Origin: Bordetella bronchialis
Lineage (GTDB): Bacteria; Pseudomonadota; Gammaproteobacteria; Burkholderiales; Burkholderiaceae_B
DNA length: 64,000 bases
Direction of reading: 5' to 3'
NCBI RefSeq assembly: GCF_001676705.1
Contig: NZ_CP016170.1
Location: forward strand, 682,001 to 746,000
The first letter of the stretch is position 1; every line of letters starts with the position of its first letter. Shown in pieces: positions 1 to 8,778 of this stretch. The notes beneath the pieces are model-generated. The model ran no database searches. It saw only the letters and a list, made by a program, of their open reading frames with translations, and had not been told where the DNA came from. Both the position numbers and the translations under genes were made by a program.

Positions 1-336
1 ATCGGTGCCGCCATGTGCGTGCGCACCTGCCGGCATATCCAGGTCGACCTGCTGTACCGCTTCCTGCCGCATGCCGCGGGCCGGGTGCTGGCCACGCTGA
101 TCGACCTGGTGCGCACCGCGTTCTTCGCTTATGTCGCCTGGCTGGTGTGGCGCTACATCCAGCTGGTGGGCGACGAACCCATGACGACCATCGAATGGAA
201 CAAGTCCTATGTCTACTGGCTGGCGCTGTTCGGCTTCGTGCTGATGGCCGCGCGTTCGGTGCAGGTCACGGTGGTGAACTGGCGGCAGGGCTATTCCAAT
301 CTGGAACGGCCCGAGGCCTACGACAAACTGGATTGA
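1..336 (+). CDS. TRAP transporter small permease (DctQ family), 5' end outside window
   Basis: This is the C-terminal 111 codons of a DctQ-type membrane subunit; the reading frame is open from base 1, so the true start lies upstream of the window. Two hydrophobic segments remain, around GRVLATLIDLVRTAFFAYVA and YVYWLALFGFVLMAARSVQV. The pattern of a polar IEWNKSY stretch before the last helix is typical of DctQ. It sits 27 nt ahead of the large permease and should form the membrane part of a TRAP importer with it. The periplasmic binding protein (DctP) is not in view and is probably just upstream. The genes that follow suggest sugar-acid (hexuronate or aldonate) import. Confidence 0.85.
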   Translation: MGAAMCVRTCRHIQVDLLYRFLPHAAGRVLATLIDLVRTAFFAYVAWLVWRYIQLVGDEPMTTIEWNKSYVYWLALFGFVLMAARSVQVTVVNWRQGYSNLERPEAYDKLD

Positions 337-363
337 CGACCGGACAAGACTAGGGGCTGGACA

Positions 364-1770
364 ATGTGGATATTGATCTGTGCATTCCTGCTGATGATGA
401 TCGTCGGCATGCCCGTGGCCGTCTCCATGGCGGGCGCCTCGCTGCTCTACCTGCTGGTCTCGGGCGACGTGCCCGACGTGGTGGTGGCGCAGCGCATGAT
501 CGCCGGCGTGGAGTCCTTTCCTTTGCTGGCCGTTCCTTTCTTCATCCTGGCCGGCAACCTGATGAACATCGCCGGCATCACGGGGCGCATCTATAACTTC
601 GCCGTGGCGCTGGTGGGATGGATGCGCGGCGGGCTGGGCCATGTGAACATCGTCGGGTCCGTGGTATTTGCCGGCATGTCCGGCACGGCCATCGCCGACG
701 CCGCGGGCCTGGGCACCATCGAAATCAAGGCGATGAAGGACCACGGCTACAAGACGGAATTCGCGGTGGGCGTCACGGCCGCGTCGGCGACGCTGGGGCC
801 CATCATTCCGCCCTCGCTGCCCTTCGTGATCTACGGGATGATGGCCAATGTGTCCATCGGGTCCCTGTTCCTGGCCGGCGTGGTGCCGGGCGCCGTCCTG
901 ACGATCATGATGATGTTCACCGTGGCCTACTACGCCCGCAAGAACAACTGGGGCGGCGACGTGGGCTTCGACCTCAAGCGGCTGGGCGGCGCCACGCTGG
1001 AAGTTCTCATCGTGCTGGCGTTCCCGTTCTCGATCTGGCTGATGACGCGCTACGGGGTATCGACCAACTGGGCGGCGATCATCGCCTTTGTCGTGCTGCT
1101 GGCGCTGGACTGGCGCTTCAATTTCTCCGCCGTCATGGCGCTGATGGCGCCGGTGATCCTGATCGGCGGCATGACGCTGGGCTGGTTCACGCCTACCGAG
1201 GCGGCCGTGGCCGCGGTGGTGTGGGCCCTGTTCCTGGGCCTGGTGCGCTACCGCAGCATGACCCTGCGGCTGCTGGCCAAGGCCACGTTCGACACCATCG
1301 AGACCACCGCATCCGTGCTGTTCATCGTGACCGCGGCCTCGGTATTCGCCTGGCTGCTGACCACCACGCAGGCGGCGCAGGCGCTGACCGACGCCATCCT
1401 GAGCGTGACGCAAAGCAAGTGGGTCTTCCTGATGCTGGCCAATGTGCTGATCCTGGTGGTGGGCTGCTTCATCGACACCATCGCGGCCATTACCATCCTG
1501 GTCCCCATCCTGCTGCCCATCGTGTTGAAGCTGGGCATCGACCCCATCCATTTCGGCCTGATCATGACCCTGAACCTGATGATCGGCCTGTTGCACCCGC
1601 CCCTGGGCATGGTGCTGTTCGTGCTGGCGCGCGTGGCGCGGCTGTCGGTGGAGCGGACCACCATGGCGATCCTGCCGTGGCTGGTGCCGCTGTTCCTGGC
1701 GCTGATCGCGATTACCTACGTGCCCCAGATAACCTTGTGGTTGCCGCGTGCAGTGGGCATGGGCAACTGA
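364..1770 (+). CDS. TRAP transporter large permease (DctM family)
   Basis: This 468-residue, very hydrophobic protein has about 12-13 membrane segments and should be the ion-coupled transport channel of a TRAP importer in the inner membrane. The hallmark DctM stretch is present around residues 100-180: GMSGTAIADAAGLGTIEIKA followed by GVTAASATLGPIIPPSLPFV. A second typical segment, LNLMIGLLHPPLGMVLFV, lies near the C-terminus. At 468 residues it is somewhat longer than the usual 425-430. It is cotranscribed with the small permease upstream and with catabolic enzymes downstream (24 nt to the SDR gene). Sodium-driven uptake of an organic or sugar acid is inferred; the substrate cannot be read from the permease. 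Confidence 0.93.
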   Translation: MWILICAFLLMMIVGMPVAVSMAGASLLYLLVSGDVPDVVVAQRMIAGVESFPLLAVPFFILAGNLMNIAGITGRIYNFAVALVGWMRGGLGHVNIVGSVVFAGMSGTAIADAAGLGTIEIKAMKDHGYKTEFAVGVTAASATLGPIIPPSLPFVIYGMMANVSIGSLFLAGVVPGAVLTIMMMFTVAYYARKNNWGGDVGFDLKRLGGATLEVLIVLAFPFSIWLMTRYGVSTNWAAIIAFVVLLALDWRFNFSAVMALMAPVILIGGMTLGWFTPTEAAVAAVVWALFLGLVRYRSMTLRLLAKATFDTIETTASVLFIVTAASVFAWLLTTTQAAQALTDAILSVTQSKWVFLMLANVLILVVGCFIDTIAAITILVPILLPIVLKLGIDPIHFGLIMTLNLMIGLLHPPLGMVLFVLARVARLSVERTTMAILPWLVPLFLALIAITYVPQITLWLPRAVGMGN

Positions 1771-1794
1771 TTCTCGATCGGAGGCGGTAGCAAT

Positions 1795-2550
1795 ATGGGC
1801 CAGCGTTTGGCGGGTAAGTCGGCATTCGTGACGGCGGCGGGGCAGGGCATAGGCAGGGCAACGGCGGAAGCCTTCCTGCGCGAGGGCGCGCGCGTCATCG
1901 CCGCCGATATCAATCCCACAGGCCTGAGCGCGCTGGCCGAACTGCCCAACTGCACGGTGGTGGAACTGGATGTGACCGATGCGGCGGCGGTCGCCCGGGC
2001 GGTGGCGGATGCGGGCGCCGTCGACATCCTGTTCAACGGCGCGGGCTATGTGCATGCCGGCGGCATCCTGGAAGCGAAGGACGAGGACCTGAGCTTTGCC
2101 TTCGAGCTGAACGTGCGCGCCATGATGCGGCTGATCCAGGGCTTCCTGCCCGGCATGCTGGCCCGCGGCGGCGGCTCCATCATCAACATGGCGTCGGTGG
2201 CGGGCAGCGTCAAGGCCGTCCCCAACCGTTTCGTCTACAGCACCACCAAGGCCGCCGTGGTGGGCCTGACCAAATCCGTCGCCCTGGACTTCGTCGGCAA
2301 AGGCATCCGCTGCAACGCCATTTGCCCGGGTACCGTGGAGTCGCCGTCGCTGCGCGACCGCATCGCGGCGCAGGCCCGCCAGAACGGGCTATCGCCGCAA
2401 GAAGTCGAAGCGTCCTTCGTGGCGCGGCAACCCATGGGCCGGCTGGGTCGCGCCGAGGAAATCGCGGCGCTGGCGGTCTATCTGGCAAGCGATGAGTCGG
2501 CGTTCACCACGGGCACGACGCAGGTGATCGACGGCGGATGGTCTAATTGA
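1795..2550 (+). CDS. SDR-family dehydrogenase, probable sugar-acid (2-keto-3-deoxy acid) dehydrogenase
   Basis: This 251-residue classical short-chain dehydrogenase has the cofactor motif TAAGQGIG (residues 13-20), NGAG (81-84), a catalytic Ser near 134-138, Tyr148 and Lys152 (YSTTK), and the C-terminal DGGW. A GGAGG ribosome site lies about 9 nt before the ATG. The overall pattern (FVTAAGQGIG at the N-terminus, NAICPGTVESPSL in the middle) resembles the 2-keto-3-deoxy-L-fuconate dehydrogenase and human DHRS6 type. That fits the next gene, an FAH-family hydrolase, which in the fuconate route cleaves the 2,4-diketo product. The substrate here is inferred from neighbours and could be a 2-keto-3-deoxy-hexonate. 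Confidence 0.8.
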   Translation: MGQRLAGKSAFVTAAGQGIGRATAEAFLREGARVIAADINPTGLSALAELPNCTVVELDVTDAAAVARAVADAGAVDILFNGAGYVHAGGILEAKDEDLSFAFELNVRAMMRLIQGFLPGMLARGGGSIINMASVAGSVKAVPNRFVYSTTKAAVVGLTKSVALDFVGKGIRCNAICPGTVESPSLRDRIAAQARQNGLSPQEVEASFVARQPMGRLGRAEEIAALAVYLASDESAFTTGTTQVIDGGWSN

Positions 2551-2560
2551 AGAGCCCACC

Positions 2561-2596
2561 CCCCGAAGCGCTGCGCGCTTCCCCCCTCAAGGGGGG
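2561..2596. repeat. Intergenic palindromic repeat, copy 1
   Basis: The core is GAAGCGCTGCGCGCTTC, a near-perfect inverted repeat, followed at once by CCCCCCTCAAGGGGGG, a second hairpin. A near-identical unit recurs about 115 nt downstream in the same intergenic gap, and the flanking CCCGGAT-GGGGGCA-CTGT text is also shared. Such double-hairpin units are typical REP-like intergenic elements of Burkholderiales. This one sits between the SDR stop and the FAH-hydrolase start and may affect mRNA stability or partial termination inside the operon. Confidence 0.75.
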
Positions 2597-2675
2597 CGAC
2601 GCCTGCGGACCGGCGGAGCCGGATCCGCGGCGTCCCGGATGGGGGGCACCTGTTTTTTGCGGAGGCAGAGGCTAT

Positions 2676-2708
2676 CCCGAAGCGCTGCGCGCTTCTCCCT
2701 CAAGGGGG
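2676..2708. repeat. Intergenic palindromic repeat, copy 2
   Basis: This is a second copy of the unit at 2561-2596: GAAGCGCTGCGCGCTTC, then a slightly diverged TCCCTCAAGGGGG arm. It is followed by CCCGGATCGGGGGCAGCTGT, matching the text after copy 1. It ends about 60 nt before the FAH-hydrolase ATG. Confidence 0.75.
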
Positions 2709-2771
2709 TCCCGGATCGGGGGCAGCTGTTGTAGGCGATGGACTTACTGGATTCATAGACGAGGAAATGCG

Positions 2772-3635
2772 ATGAAGCTGATGCGTTACGGTGCCAAGGG
2801 CGCCGAGAAACCCGCGATCCTGGACCGCGATGGCAAGGTGCGCGATTTGTCGGGCGTGGTGCCCGACATTACGGCGGACCTGCTTACGCCGCAGGGGCTG
2901 GCGCCGTTGGCCAAGGTGGATGCGGCCAGCCTGCCGGTGGTCGCGGAGCCCGGCCGTATCGCGCCGCCCTGGCGCGGCATGGGCAAGTTCATCTGCATCG
3001 GGCTGAACTATGCGGACCATGCGGCCGAGTCGGGGCTGCCGATTCCGGCCGAGCCCGTGATCTTCATGAAGCCGACCAGCTGCGTCATCGGCTGCAACGA
3101 TCCCGTCGTGCTGCCGCAGGGTTCCGTGAAGAGCGATTGGGAAGTGGAGCTGGGCGTGGTGATCGGCGCGCGCGCCCGCTATGTTTCCGAGGCGGACGCG
3201 CTGAAGCATGTGGCGGGGTACTGCATCGTCAACGATGTGTCCGAACGCGAATACCAGATCGAGCGCGGCGGCACCTGGGACAAGGGCAAGGGCTGCGACA
3301 CCTTCGGGCCCGTAGGTCCCTGGCTGGTCACCACCGACGAAATCGCCGATCCGCAGAACCTGGGGATGTGGCTGGACGTCAACGGCAAGCGCATGCAGAC
3401 CGGCAGCACGCGCACCATGATCTTCAATGTGGCGCAGGTAGTCAGCTATGTCAGCCGCTTCATGACACTGTACCCGGGCGACCTCATCAGTACCGGCACG
3501 CCGCCGGGCGTGGGCCTGGGCATGAAGCCGCCCGTCTACCTGAAGGACGGCGACGAGATGCGCCTGGGTGTCGATGGGCTGGGCGAGCAGCGTCAGGCCG
3601 TCCATGCCTGGAATCCGGAACTGATCGACGGCTGA
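2772..3635 (+). CDS. FAH-family hydrolase (2,4-diketo-3-deoxy-acid hydrolase type)
   Basis: This 287-residue protein belongs to the fumarylacetoacetate hydrolase family. It shows the short N-terminal domain typical of the 280-290-residue bacterial branch and the catalytic core starting at GKFICIGLNYADHAAE. Metal-site features are visible: the acidic stretch DWEVELGVVIG, DVSEREYQ, and GDLISTGTPPGVG near the C-terminus. The frame is open further upstream into the repeats, but the ATG at 2772 follows GAGGAA and starts the family-typical MKLMRYG, so it was chosen. In the L-fuconate type pathway this enzyme hydrolyses a 2,4-diketo-3-deoxy acid to pyruvate plus a hydroxy acid. That role here is inferred from the adjacent SDR and dehydratases. 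Confidence 0.85.
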   Translation: MKLMRYGAKGAEKPAILDRDGKVRDLSGVVPDITADLLTPQGLAPLAKVDAASLPVVAEPGRIAPPWRGMGKFICIGLNYADHAAESGLPIPAEPVIFMKPTSCVIGCNDPVVLPQGSVKSDWEVELGVVIGARARYVSEADALKHVAGYCIVNDVSEREYQIERGGTWDKGKGCDTFGPVGPWLVTTDEIADPQNLGMWLDVNGKRMQTGSTRTMIFNVAQVVSYVSRFMTLYPGDLISTGTPPGVGLGMKPPVYLKDGDEMRLGVDGLGEQRQAVHAWNPELIDG

Positions 3636-3662
3636 GCCGGCCGCGCCGGGTGGGAGAAGCAA

Positions 3663-5198
3663 GTGAGCGCCATCGATAATCCCGTCATCCGCATCCATGC
3701 GGCCGACAATGTCGTCATCGCGCGGCGGCAGCTGCTGGGCGGCACCCGCCTGCCGGCGGAGGACGTCACCGTCGTCGGCCTGATCCCGCCCGGCCACAAG
3801 ATCGCCGTGCGAGACATTCCGGCCGGCTCGCCCGTGCGCCGCTACAACCAGATCATCGGCGTGGCGCGGCAGGACATCGCCGCCGGCCAGCACGTCCACA
3901 CGCACAATATGGAATTCAGCGAATTCCAGCGCGACTATGCGGCCGGCCGCGATGCCCATCCCACGGACTATGTCGCGTCCCCGGCCACCTTCCAGGGCAT
4001 CGTGCGCCCGGACGGCCGGGTGGCCACGCGCAACTACATCGGCGTGCTGACCTCGGTGAACTGCTCGGCCACGGTCGCGCGCGCCATCGCGGACCATTTC
4101 CGCCGCGACATCAATCCCCGCGCGCTGGAAGCCTATCCCAATGTGGACGGCGTGGTGGCCCTGACCCACGGTGCCGGCTGTGCCACCAGCAGCGAAGGCG
4201 AGCCGCTCAAAGTCCTGCGCCGCACGCTGGGCGGCTATGCGCGGCACCCCAACTTCGCCGGCCTGATGCTGGTCGGCCTGGGTTGCGAAACCAACCAGAT
4301 CGGCGGCCTGATGGAGCAGGAAGGCCTGCAGCAAAGCCGCCAGTTGCAGACCTTCAACATCCAGGACACCGGTGGCACGCGCAAGACCGTCGCGCGCGGC
4401 ATCGAGCTGGTCGAGTGGATGCTGGAAGAGGCCAATCGTGCCGCGCGTACGCCCGTGCCCGCCAGCCACATTACCGTGGGCCTGCAGTGCGGCGGCTCCG
4501 ACGGCTACTCCGGCATCAGCGCCAATCCCGCGCTGGGTGCCGCGGTCGACCTGCTGGTGCGCCATGGCGGCACGGCGATTCTTTCCGAGACGCCGGAAAT
4601 CTACGGGGGCGAGCACCTGCTGACGCGGCGCGCGGTGTCGCCGGCGGTGGCGGAAAAGCTGGTCGCGCGCCTGCGCTGGTGGGAAGACTATTGCCGCCGC
4701 AATCATGCCGAGATGGACAACAACCCCTCGGCCGGCAACAAGGCGGGCGGCCTGACCACCATCCTGGAAAAATCCCTGGGCGCCATCGCCAAGAGCGGCA
4801 CCACCAACCTGGTCGACGTCTATGAATATGCCGAGCCGGTTACCGCGCGCGGCCTGGTCTTCATGGACACGCCGGGCTACGACCCGGTCTCGGCCACGGG
4901 GCAGGTCGCCGGCGGCGCCAACCTGATCTGTTTCACCACGGGGCGGGGCTCGGCCTATGGCTGCGCGCCGGCGCCCTCGTTGAAGCTGTCGACCAACACG
5001 GCCCTGTGGGAGCGCCAGGAAGACGACATCGACATCGATTGCGGCGCCATCGTCGAGGGCCGCGCCACCGTGCAGGAAATGGGGCAGCGTATTTTCGAGT
5101 TGATGCTGGAGACCGCGTCGGGCCGCACCACCAAGAGCGAGGCCCACGGCTATGGCCAGAACGAGTTCGTGCCCTGGCAATTGGGCGCCGTGATGTAG
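3663..5198 (+). CDS. UxaA-family altronate/sugar-acid dehydratase
   Basis: This 511-residue protein starts at GTG (GGGAGA ribosome site just upstream). Residues 1-90 are a SAF domain and the rest is the large D-galactarate/altronate dehydratase domain. Signature segments are [39 protein letters not shown], and [20 protein letters not shown], all typical of the UxaA/GarD superfamily, whose iron-dependent members dehydrate sugar acids to 2-keto-3-deoxy acids. Length and two-domain order match full-length UxaA. With ManD next door, the operon has two dehydratases that would converge on 2-keto-3-deoxy-gluconate if this one uses altronate; the exact substrate cannot be fixed from sequence. Confidence 0.85.
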   Translation: MSAIDNPVIRIHAADNVVIARRQLLGGTRLPAEDVTVVGLIPPGHKIAVRDIPAGSPVRRYNQIIGVARQDIAAGQHVHTHNMEFSEFQRDYAAGRDAHPTDYVASPATFQGIVRPDGRVATRNYIGVLTSVNCSATVARAIADHFRRDINPRALEAYPNVDGVVALTHGAGCATSSEGEPLKVLRRTLGGYARHPNFAGLMLVGLGCETNQIGGLMEQEGLQQSRQLQTFNIQDTGGTRKTVARGIELVEWMLEEANRAARTPVPASHITVGLQCGGSDGYSGISANPALGAAVDLLVRHGGTAILSETPEIYGGEHLLTRRAVSPAVAEKLVARLRWWEDYCRRNHAEMDNNPSAGNKAGGLTTILEKSLGAIAKSGTTNLVDVYEYAEPVTARGLVFMDTPGYDPVSATGQVAGGANLICFTTGRGSAYGCAPAPSLKLSTNTALWERQEDDIDIDCGAIVEGRATVQEMGQRIFELMLETASGRTTKSEAHGYGQNEFVPWQLGAVM

Positions 5199-5220
5199 CC
5201 ACGAGGAGAAGGACGCTCCC

Positions 5221-6432
5221 ATGAAAATCACATCCGCCCGCGTCATCGTCTGCAGCCCGGGCCGCAACTTCGTCACCCTGAAGATCGAGACGGACGAAGG
5301 CCTGGCCGGTATCGGCGACGCCACCCTGAACGGCCGCGAACTGGCCGTCGCCAGCTACCTGGCCGATCACGTCATTCCTTGCCTGATCGGCCGCGACGCG
5401 CACCAGATCGAGGATATCTGGCAGTTCCTGTACCGCGGCGCCTATTGGCGCAAGGGGCCGGTCACCATGACGGCCATCGCCGCCGTCGATACCGCCTTGT
5501 GGGACATCAAGGCCAAGGCCGCCAATCTGCCGTTGTACCAATTGCTGGGCGGCAAGAGCCGCACCGGGGTCATGGTCTACGGCCATGCCAACGGCCGCGA
5601 CATCGAGGAAACCGCCGACGAGGTCCTGCGCTATCGCGAGATGGGCTACCGGGCCATCCGCGCCCAGAGCGGCGTGCCGGGCCTGCAATCCGTCTACGGC
5701 GTGGGGCGGGGCCGCATGTTCTACGAGCCGGCCGATGCCACGCTGCCTTCCGAGCATGACTGGTCCACCGAGAAATACCTGGACCACACGCCCAGGCTGT
5801 TCGAAAAGATACGCGAGGCCGTCGGCTGGGATGTGCACCTGCTGCATGACGTGCACCATCGGCTGACCCCCATCGAGGCCGCCCGCCTGGGCAAGTCGCT
5901 GGAGCCCTACCGCATGTTCTGGATCGAGGATCCCACTCCCGCGGAGAACCAGGAGGCCTTTCGCCTGATCCGCCAGCATACGGTGACCCCGCTGGCCGTG
6001 GGCGAGATCTTCAACACGGTGTGGGACTGCAAGGACCTGATCCAGAACCAGCTGATCGACTATATCCGCGCCACCGTCGTCCACGCCGGCGGCATCACGC
6101 ACTTGCGGCGCATCGCCGATCTGGCCGCGCTGTACCAGGTGCGCACCGGCTGCCATGGCGCCACCGACCTGTCGCCCGTGTGCATGGGCGCCGCGCTGCA
6201 CTTCGATATCTCGGTGCCCAACTTCGGCGTGCAGGAATACATGCGCCATACGGAAGAAACCGACGCTGTCTTCCCGCATGCCTATTCCTTCGAGGACGGC
6301 ATGATGATGCCGGGCGACGTGCCCGGCCATGGCGTGGACATCGACGAAGCCCTGGCCGGAAAGTACCCCTACCAGCGCGCCTATCTGCCGGTGAACCGGC
6401 TTGCCCACGACGGAACGCTATGGAATTGGTAG
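5221..6432 (+). CDS. manD: D-mannonate dehydratase (ManD, enolase superfamily)
   Basis: This 403-residue enolase-superfamily enzyme dehydrates D-mannonate to 2-keto-3-deoxy-D-gluconate. The ManD residues known from the Novosphingobium enzyme are all present at the same numbers: base residues Arg147 and Tyr159, Mg ligands Asp210, Glu236 and Glu262, His212, and also His312 and Glu339. Position 314 is Ala, which is associated with the efficient mannonate dehydratases rather than the weak, promiscuous ones. An AGGAGAAGGA ribosome site precedes the ATG. It lies 22 nt after the UxaA-type gene and overlaps the next gene by 13 nt, so it is translationally coupled within the sugar-acid operon. Confidence 0.95.
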   Translation: MKITSARVIVCSPGRNFVTLKIETDEGLAGIGDATLNGRELAVASYLADHVIPCLIGRDAHQIEDIWQFLYRGAYWRKGPVTMTAIAAVDTALWDIKAKAANLPLYQLLGGKSRTGVMVYGHANGRDIEETADEVLRYREMGYRAIRAQSGVPGLQSVYGVGRGRMFYEPADATLPSEHDWSTEKYLDHTPRLFEKIREAVGWDVHLLHDVHHRLTPIEAARLGKSLEPYRMFWIEDPTPAENQEAFRLIRQHTVTPLAVGEIFNTVWDCKDLIQNQLIDYIRATVVHAGGITHLRRIADLAALYQVRTGCHGATDLSPVCMGAALHFDISVPNFGVQEYMRHTEETDAVFPHAYSFEDGMMMPGDVPGHGVDIDEALAGKYPYQRAYLPVNRLAHDGTLWNW

Positions 6433-7508
6433 AACCCGCCATGCGCTATTGCGACGCCGATGCGCTGGCCGATTGGGGCGCCGCCTGCCTGCGCGCGCAT
6501 GACGTACCGGAAGAAGACGCGGCGCGCGTCGCGCGCAGCCTGGTGCAGACCAGTCTGTGGGGCATCGATTCGCACGGCATCGCGCGGCTGCCGCACTATT
6601 TGAACCGGCTGGCGCATGGATCCATCCTGGCCCGCCCCGTCGTGACCGTCTCCCGCTCGGGCGTCGCCACCGCGCAGGTGGACGGCGGCCAGGGGCTGGG
6701 CATCGTCGTGTCGCATCGCGCCAACCGCGCGGCCATGGACATCGCCGCGGAATGCGGCGTGGGCGCCGTCGGTGTCCACAATTCATCCCACTGCGGCGCC
6801 ATCGGCCTGTACACGCGCGACGTGGCGCGGGAAGGCATGGTGGGCATCGCCTTTACCCATTCCGATTCAATCGCCGCGCCGTTCGGCGGGCACGCGCCTT
6901 TCCTGGGGACCAATCCCATCTCCATCGCCTTTCCGCGCGCGGACGGCGAGCCGGTCTGCCTGGATATGGCCACGACCTCGATCCCGTGGAATCGCGTGAT
7001 GAACGCCCGGCGCGAGGGCACGCCCCTGCCCGCCGGCGTGGCCGTGGACGATCGCGGCGCCGACGCCCGCGATGCCGGCGCGGCGCGCGCGCTGCGGCCG
7101 CTGGGCGGGCCGGATTACGGCCACAAGGGCTACGCGCTGGCGCTGATGATCGAGCTGCTGTGCGGACCGCTGAACGGCAATCCCTACGGACCGCATATCT
7201 CGCCGATGTACGAGAAATTGGAGCTGCCCCGCCGCCTGGGCGCCTTCTTCGTCGTCATCGACCCCGCGCGTTTTCCGGGCGGGCCGACGCTGGCGGCGAC
7301 GGTGGAACAGATGGCGCGGGAGCTCGCGCAACAGCCGGGCCAGCCGCGCATGCCGGGCGACCCGGAACGCGAGGCCGCCGCGCGGCGGCGTGTGCAGGGG
7401 ATCCCGCTGGAGCCCGGGCTATGGGCCGAGATGAGCGCATGGAGCGAGCGCCTGCGCGTGCCCATGCCGGCGGCCCGCCGGGGCGACCAGGCCCAGGCGG
7501 CTCAGTAG
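6420..7508 (+). CDS. Ldh-family malate/lactate-type NAD(P)-dependent oxidoreductase
   Basis: This protein of about 362 residues belongs to the type-2 malate/L-lactate dehydrogenase family (YlbC/AllD/DlgD fold). Recognisable blocks are [17 protein letters not shown] with the active-site region around residues 43-59, [27 protein letters not shown] and [16 protein letters not shown]. Two starts are possible: ATG 6420, overlapping the manD stop, and ATG 6441; the first was kept because it gives the usual N-terminal length. Family members reduce 2-oxo acids or oxidise 2-hydroxy acids, including 2,3-diketo-gulonate. Here it closes the sugar-acid operon. Its stop overlaps the end of a convergent minus-strand gene by 7 nt. 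Confidence 0.85.
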   Translation: MELVEPAMRYCDADALADWGAACLRAHDVPEEDAARVARSLVQTSLWGIDSHGIARLPHYLNRLAHGSILARPVVTVSRSGVATAQVDGGQGLGIVVSHRANRAAMDIAAECGVGAVGVHNSSHCGAIGLYTRDVAREGMVGIAFTHSDSIAAPFGGHAPFLGTNPISIAFPRADGEPVCLDMATTSIPWNRVMNARREGTPLPAGVAVDDRGADARDAGAARALRPLGGPDYGHKGYALALMIELLCGPLNGNPYGPHISPMYEKLELPRRLGAFFVVIDPARFPGGPTLAATVEQMARELAQQPGQPRMPGDPEREAAARRRVQGIPLEPGLWAEMSAWSERLRVPMPAARRGDQAQAAQ

Positions 7509-8626
7509 TTGCGCTGCCGCGGCAACGCGGCCAGCGCATGCCGCAATTGGCCGATCTGCGTGGTCGTCTGCCGCATGACCCAATCCGGGCCCTGCATGGC
7601 GGGAGAGGGCGGTTCCGTCGGTGCGGGCGGCACTTCGGTATCCGGCACCGGGGTATCCAGCACCGAGGTATCGCCGGCCCGCAAGGCGCGCGCGATCGTC
7701 AGCAGCGCCCGCCGCATGGCCTGGCCCTGGCTGTCGCGGAACGCGCGCGACATCGCCAGCTGGTCTTCCTGCGTGGCGTTCAGCCGGGCGCTGGAGATCA
7801 TCTCCAACGATGCCACGATGGCGCGGTGATGGTGCTGGATGTCTTCCAGCAGCGCCATGGTGACGTTCATTTCCTTGGCGGCCGACGGCATCAGGCCGCG
7901 GATGGCGATGGACCGCTTGCTGAGATCGGCGAAGGTGGCGCTGCGCGCTTCCGCCGTCAGTGGCGTCTCGCGCTGCAGCCGGCGGATCAGGCGTTGCGCG
8001 CGCCGCAGGTTCAGCGCCAGGTTGTAGCGCCACGAATAGCTGGCATTCAGGGGCAGCGCGAACGAAAACGCCAGCGCAACGGCAATGCCGATACACACCT
8101 GCAGCGTGCGCCACAGCCCGGTGGTCACGGAATCGTCGCCCTGGCCGCCCACGATGATCATCGTGATGGCGGTCAGCAGCGCCAGGTAGCCGCCGCGGCC
8201 GATGGCGTGATAGGCGCACAGGCCAGCGATCAGCGCCATGACGCCGAAGGTCAGCGGCCGCGACCCCACCCATTCGTCCAGCACGATCAGCAACAACCCG
8301 GCCACCGCGCCCAGCAGTGTGCCCAGGCCGCGCTCCATCGCCTTCTTGCGTATGTTGCCGTGGTGCTGCAGGCCGCCGATCACCGCCAACAGGGAAACGC
8401 TGGCCCATACGCCATGCGGCAGGTCCAGCCCCTGGGACAGTACCAGGGTGGTCAGCAGCGCCAGCGCGACCCGTACGCCGTGCAGGGCCCGCGCATGCCG
8501 GTAGCGCTGGTAGGGCGAGCGCAGATGGCGCAGCCCGATGACCACGCGGCGCAGGGGATCGCGCACATGGAAAAGCGCGGCGGCTACCGTTGAATGGCGG
8601 GGGGCGGCGGACGTTTCCGTATCCAT
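7502..8626 (-). CDS. FUSC-family inner-membrane protein
   Basis: This 374-residue protein has a hydrophobic N-terminal half with about six membrane segments (for example ALHGVRVALALLTTLVLSQG, TFGVMALIAGLCAYHAI and YLALLTAITMIIVGGQ) and a soluble helical second half. The RxxxGTLLGAVAGLLL and GGLQHHGN segments match the FUSC/YccS/AaeB-like family, linked to aromatic-acid efflux or resistance. An in-frame ATG at 8659 would add 11 residues; 8626 has a GGAG upstream and was preferred. It is convergent with the Ldh-family gene and followed upstream by the BrkB-like gene on the same strand. The substrate is unknown. Confidence 0.8.
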   Translation of the reverse strand: MDTETSAAPRHSTVAAALFHVRDPLRRVVIGLRHLRSPYQRYRHARALHGVRVALALLTTLVLSQGLDLPHGVWASVSLLAVIGGLQHHGNIRKKAMERGLGTLLGAVAGLLLIVLDEWVGSRPLTFGVMALIAGLCAYHAIGRGGYLALLTAITMIIVGGQGDDSVTTGLWRTLQVCIGIAVALAFSFALPLNASYSWRYNLALNLRRAQRLIRRLQRETPLTAEARSATFADLSKRSIAIRGLMPSAAKEMNVTMALLEDIQHHHRAIVASLEMISSARLNATQEDQLAMSRAFRDSQGQAMRRALLTIARALRAGDTSVLDTPVPDTEVPPAPTEPPSPAMQGPDWVMRQTTTQIGQLRHALAALPRQRNY

Positions 8627-8778
8627 CGGCGGACGGACTCCAGCGGTGGCGGGGCGCACAGGTTAGCGCGAAAACCGCCGCCGTGCGCGGGCGGCGGGAC
8701 CCGGCCGGCGCCGGCGTGCCGCCCGATCGTGCGGATCGCCGGCCCGGGCGCGGCTGGCATCGCGCGGCCGTCGTCGCG

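Noticed and set aside
2547..2771. In-frame upstream extension of the FAH hydrolase (75 extra codons)
   Set aside because: It runs through the intergenic repeats, has no domain similarity, and the internal ATG 2772 has a proper ribosome site and family N-terminus.
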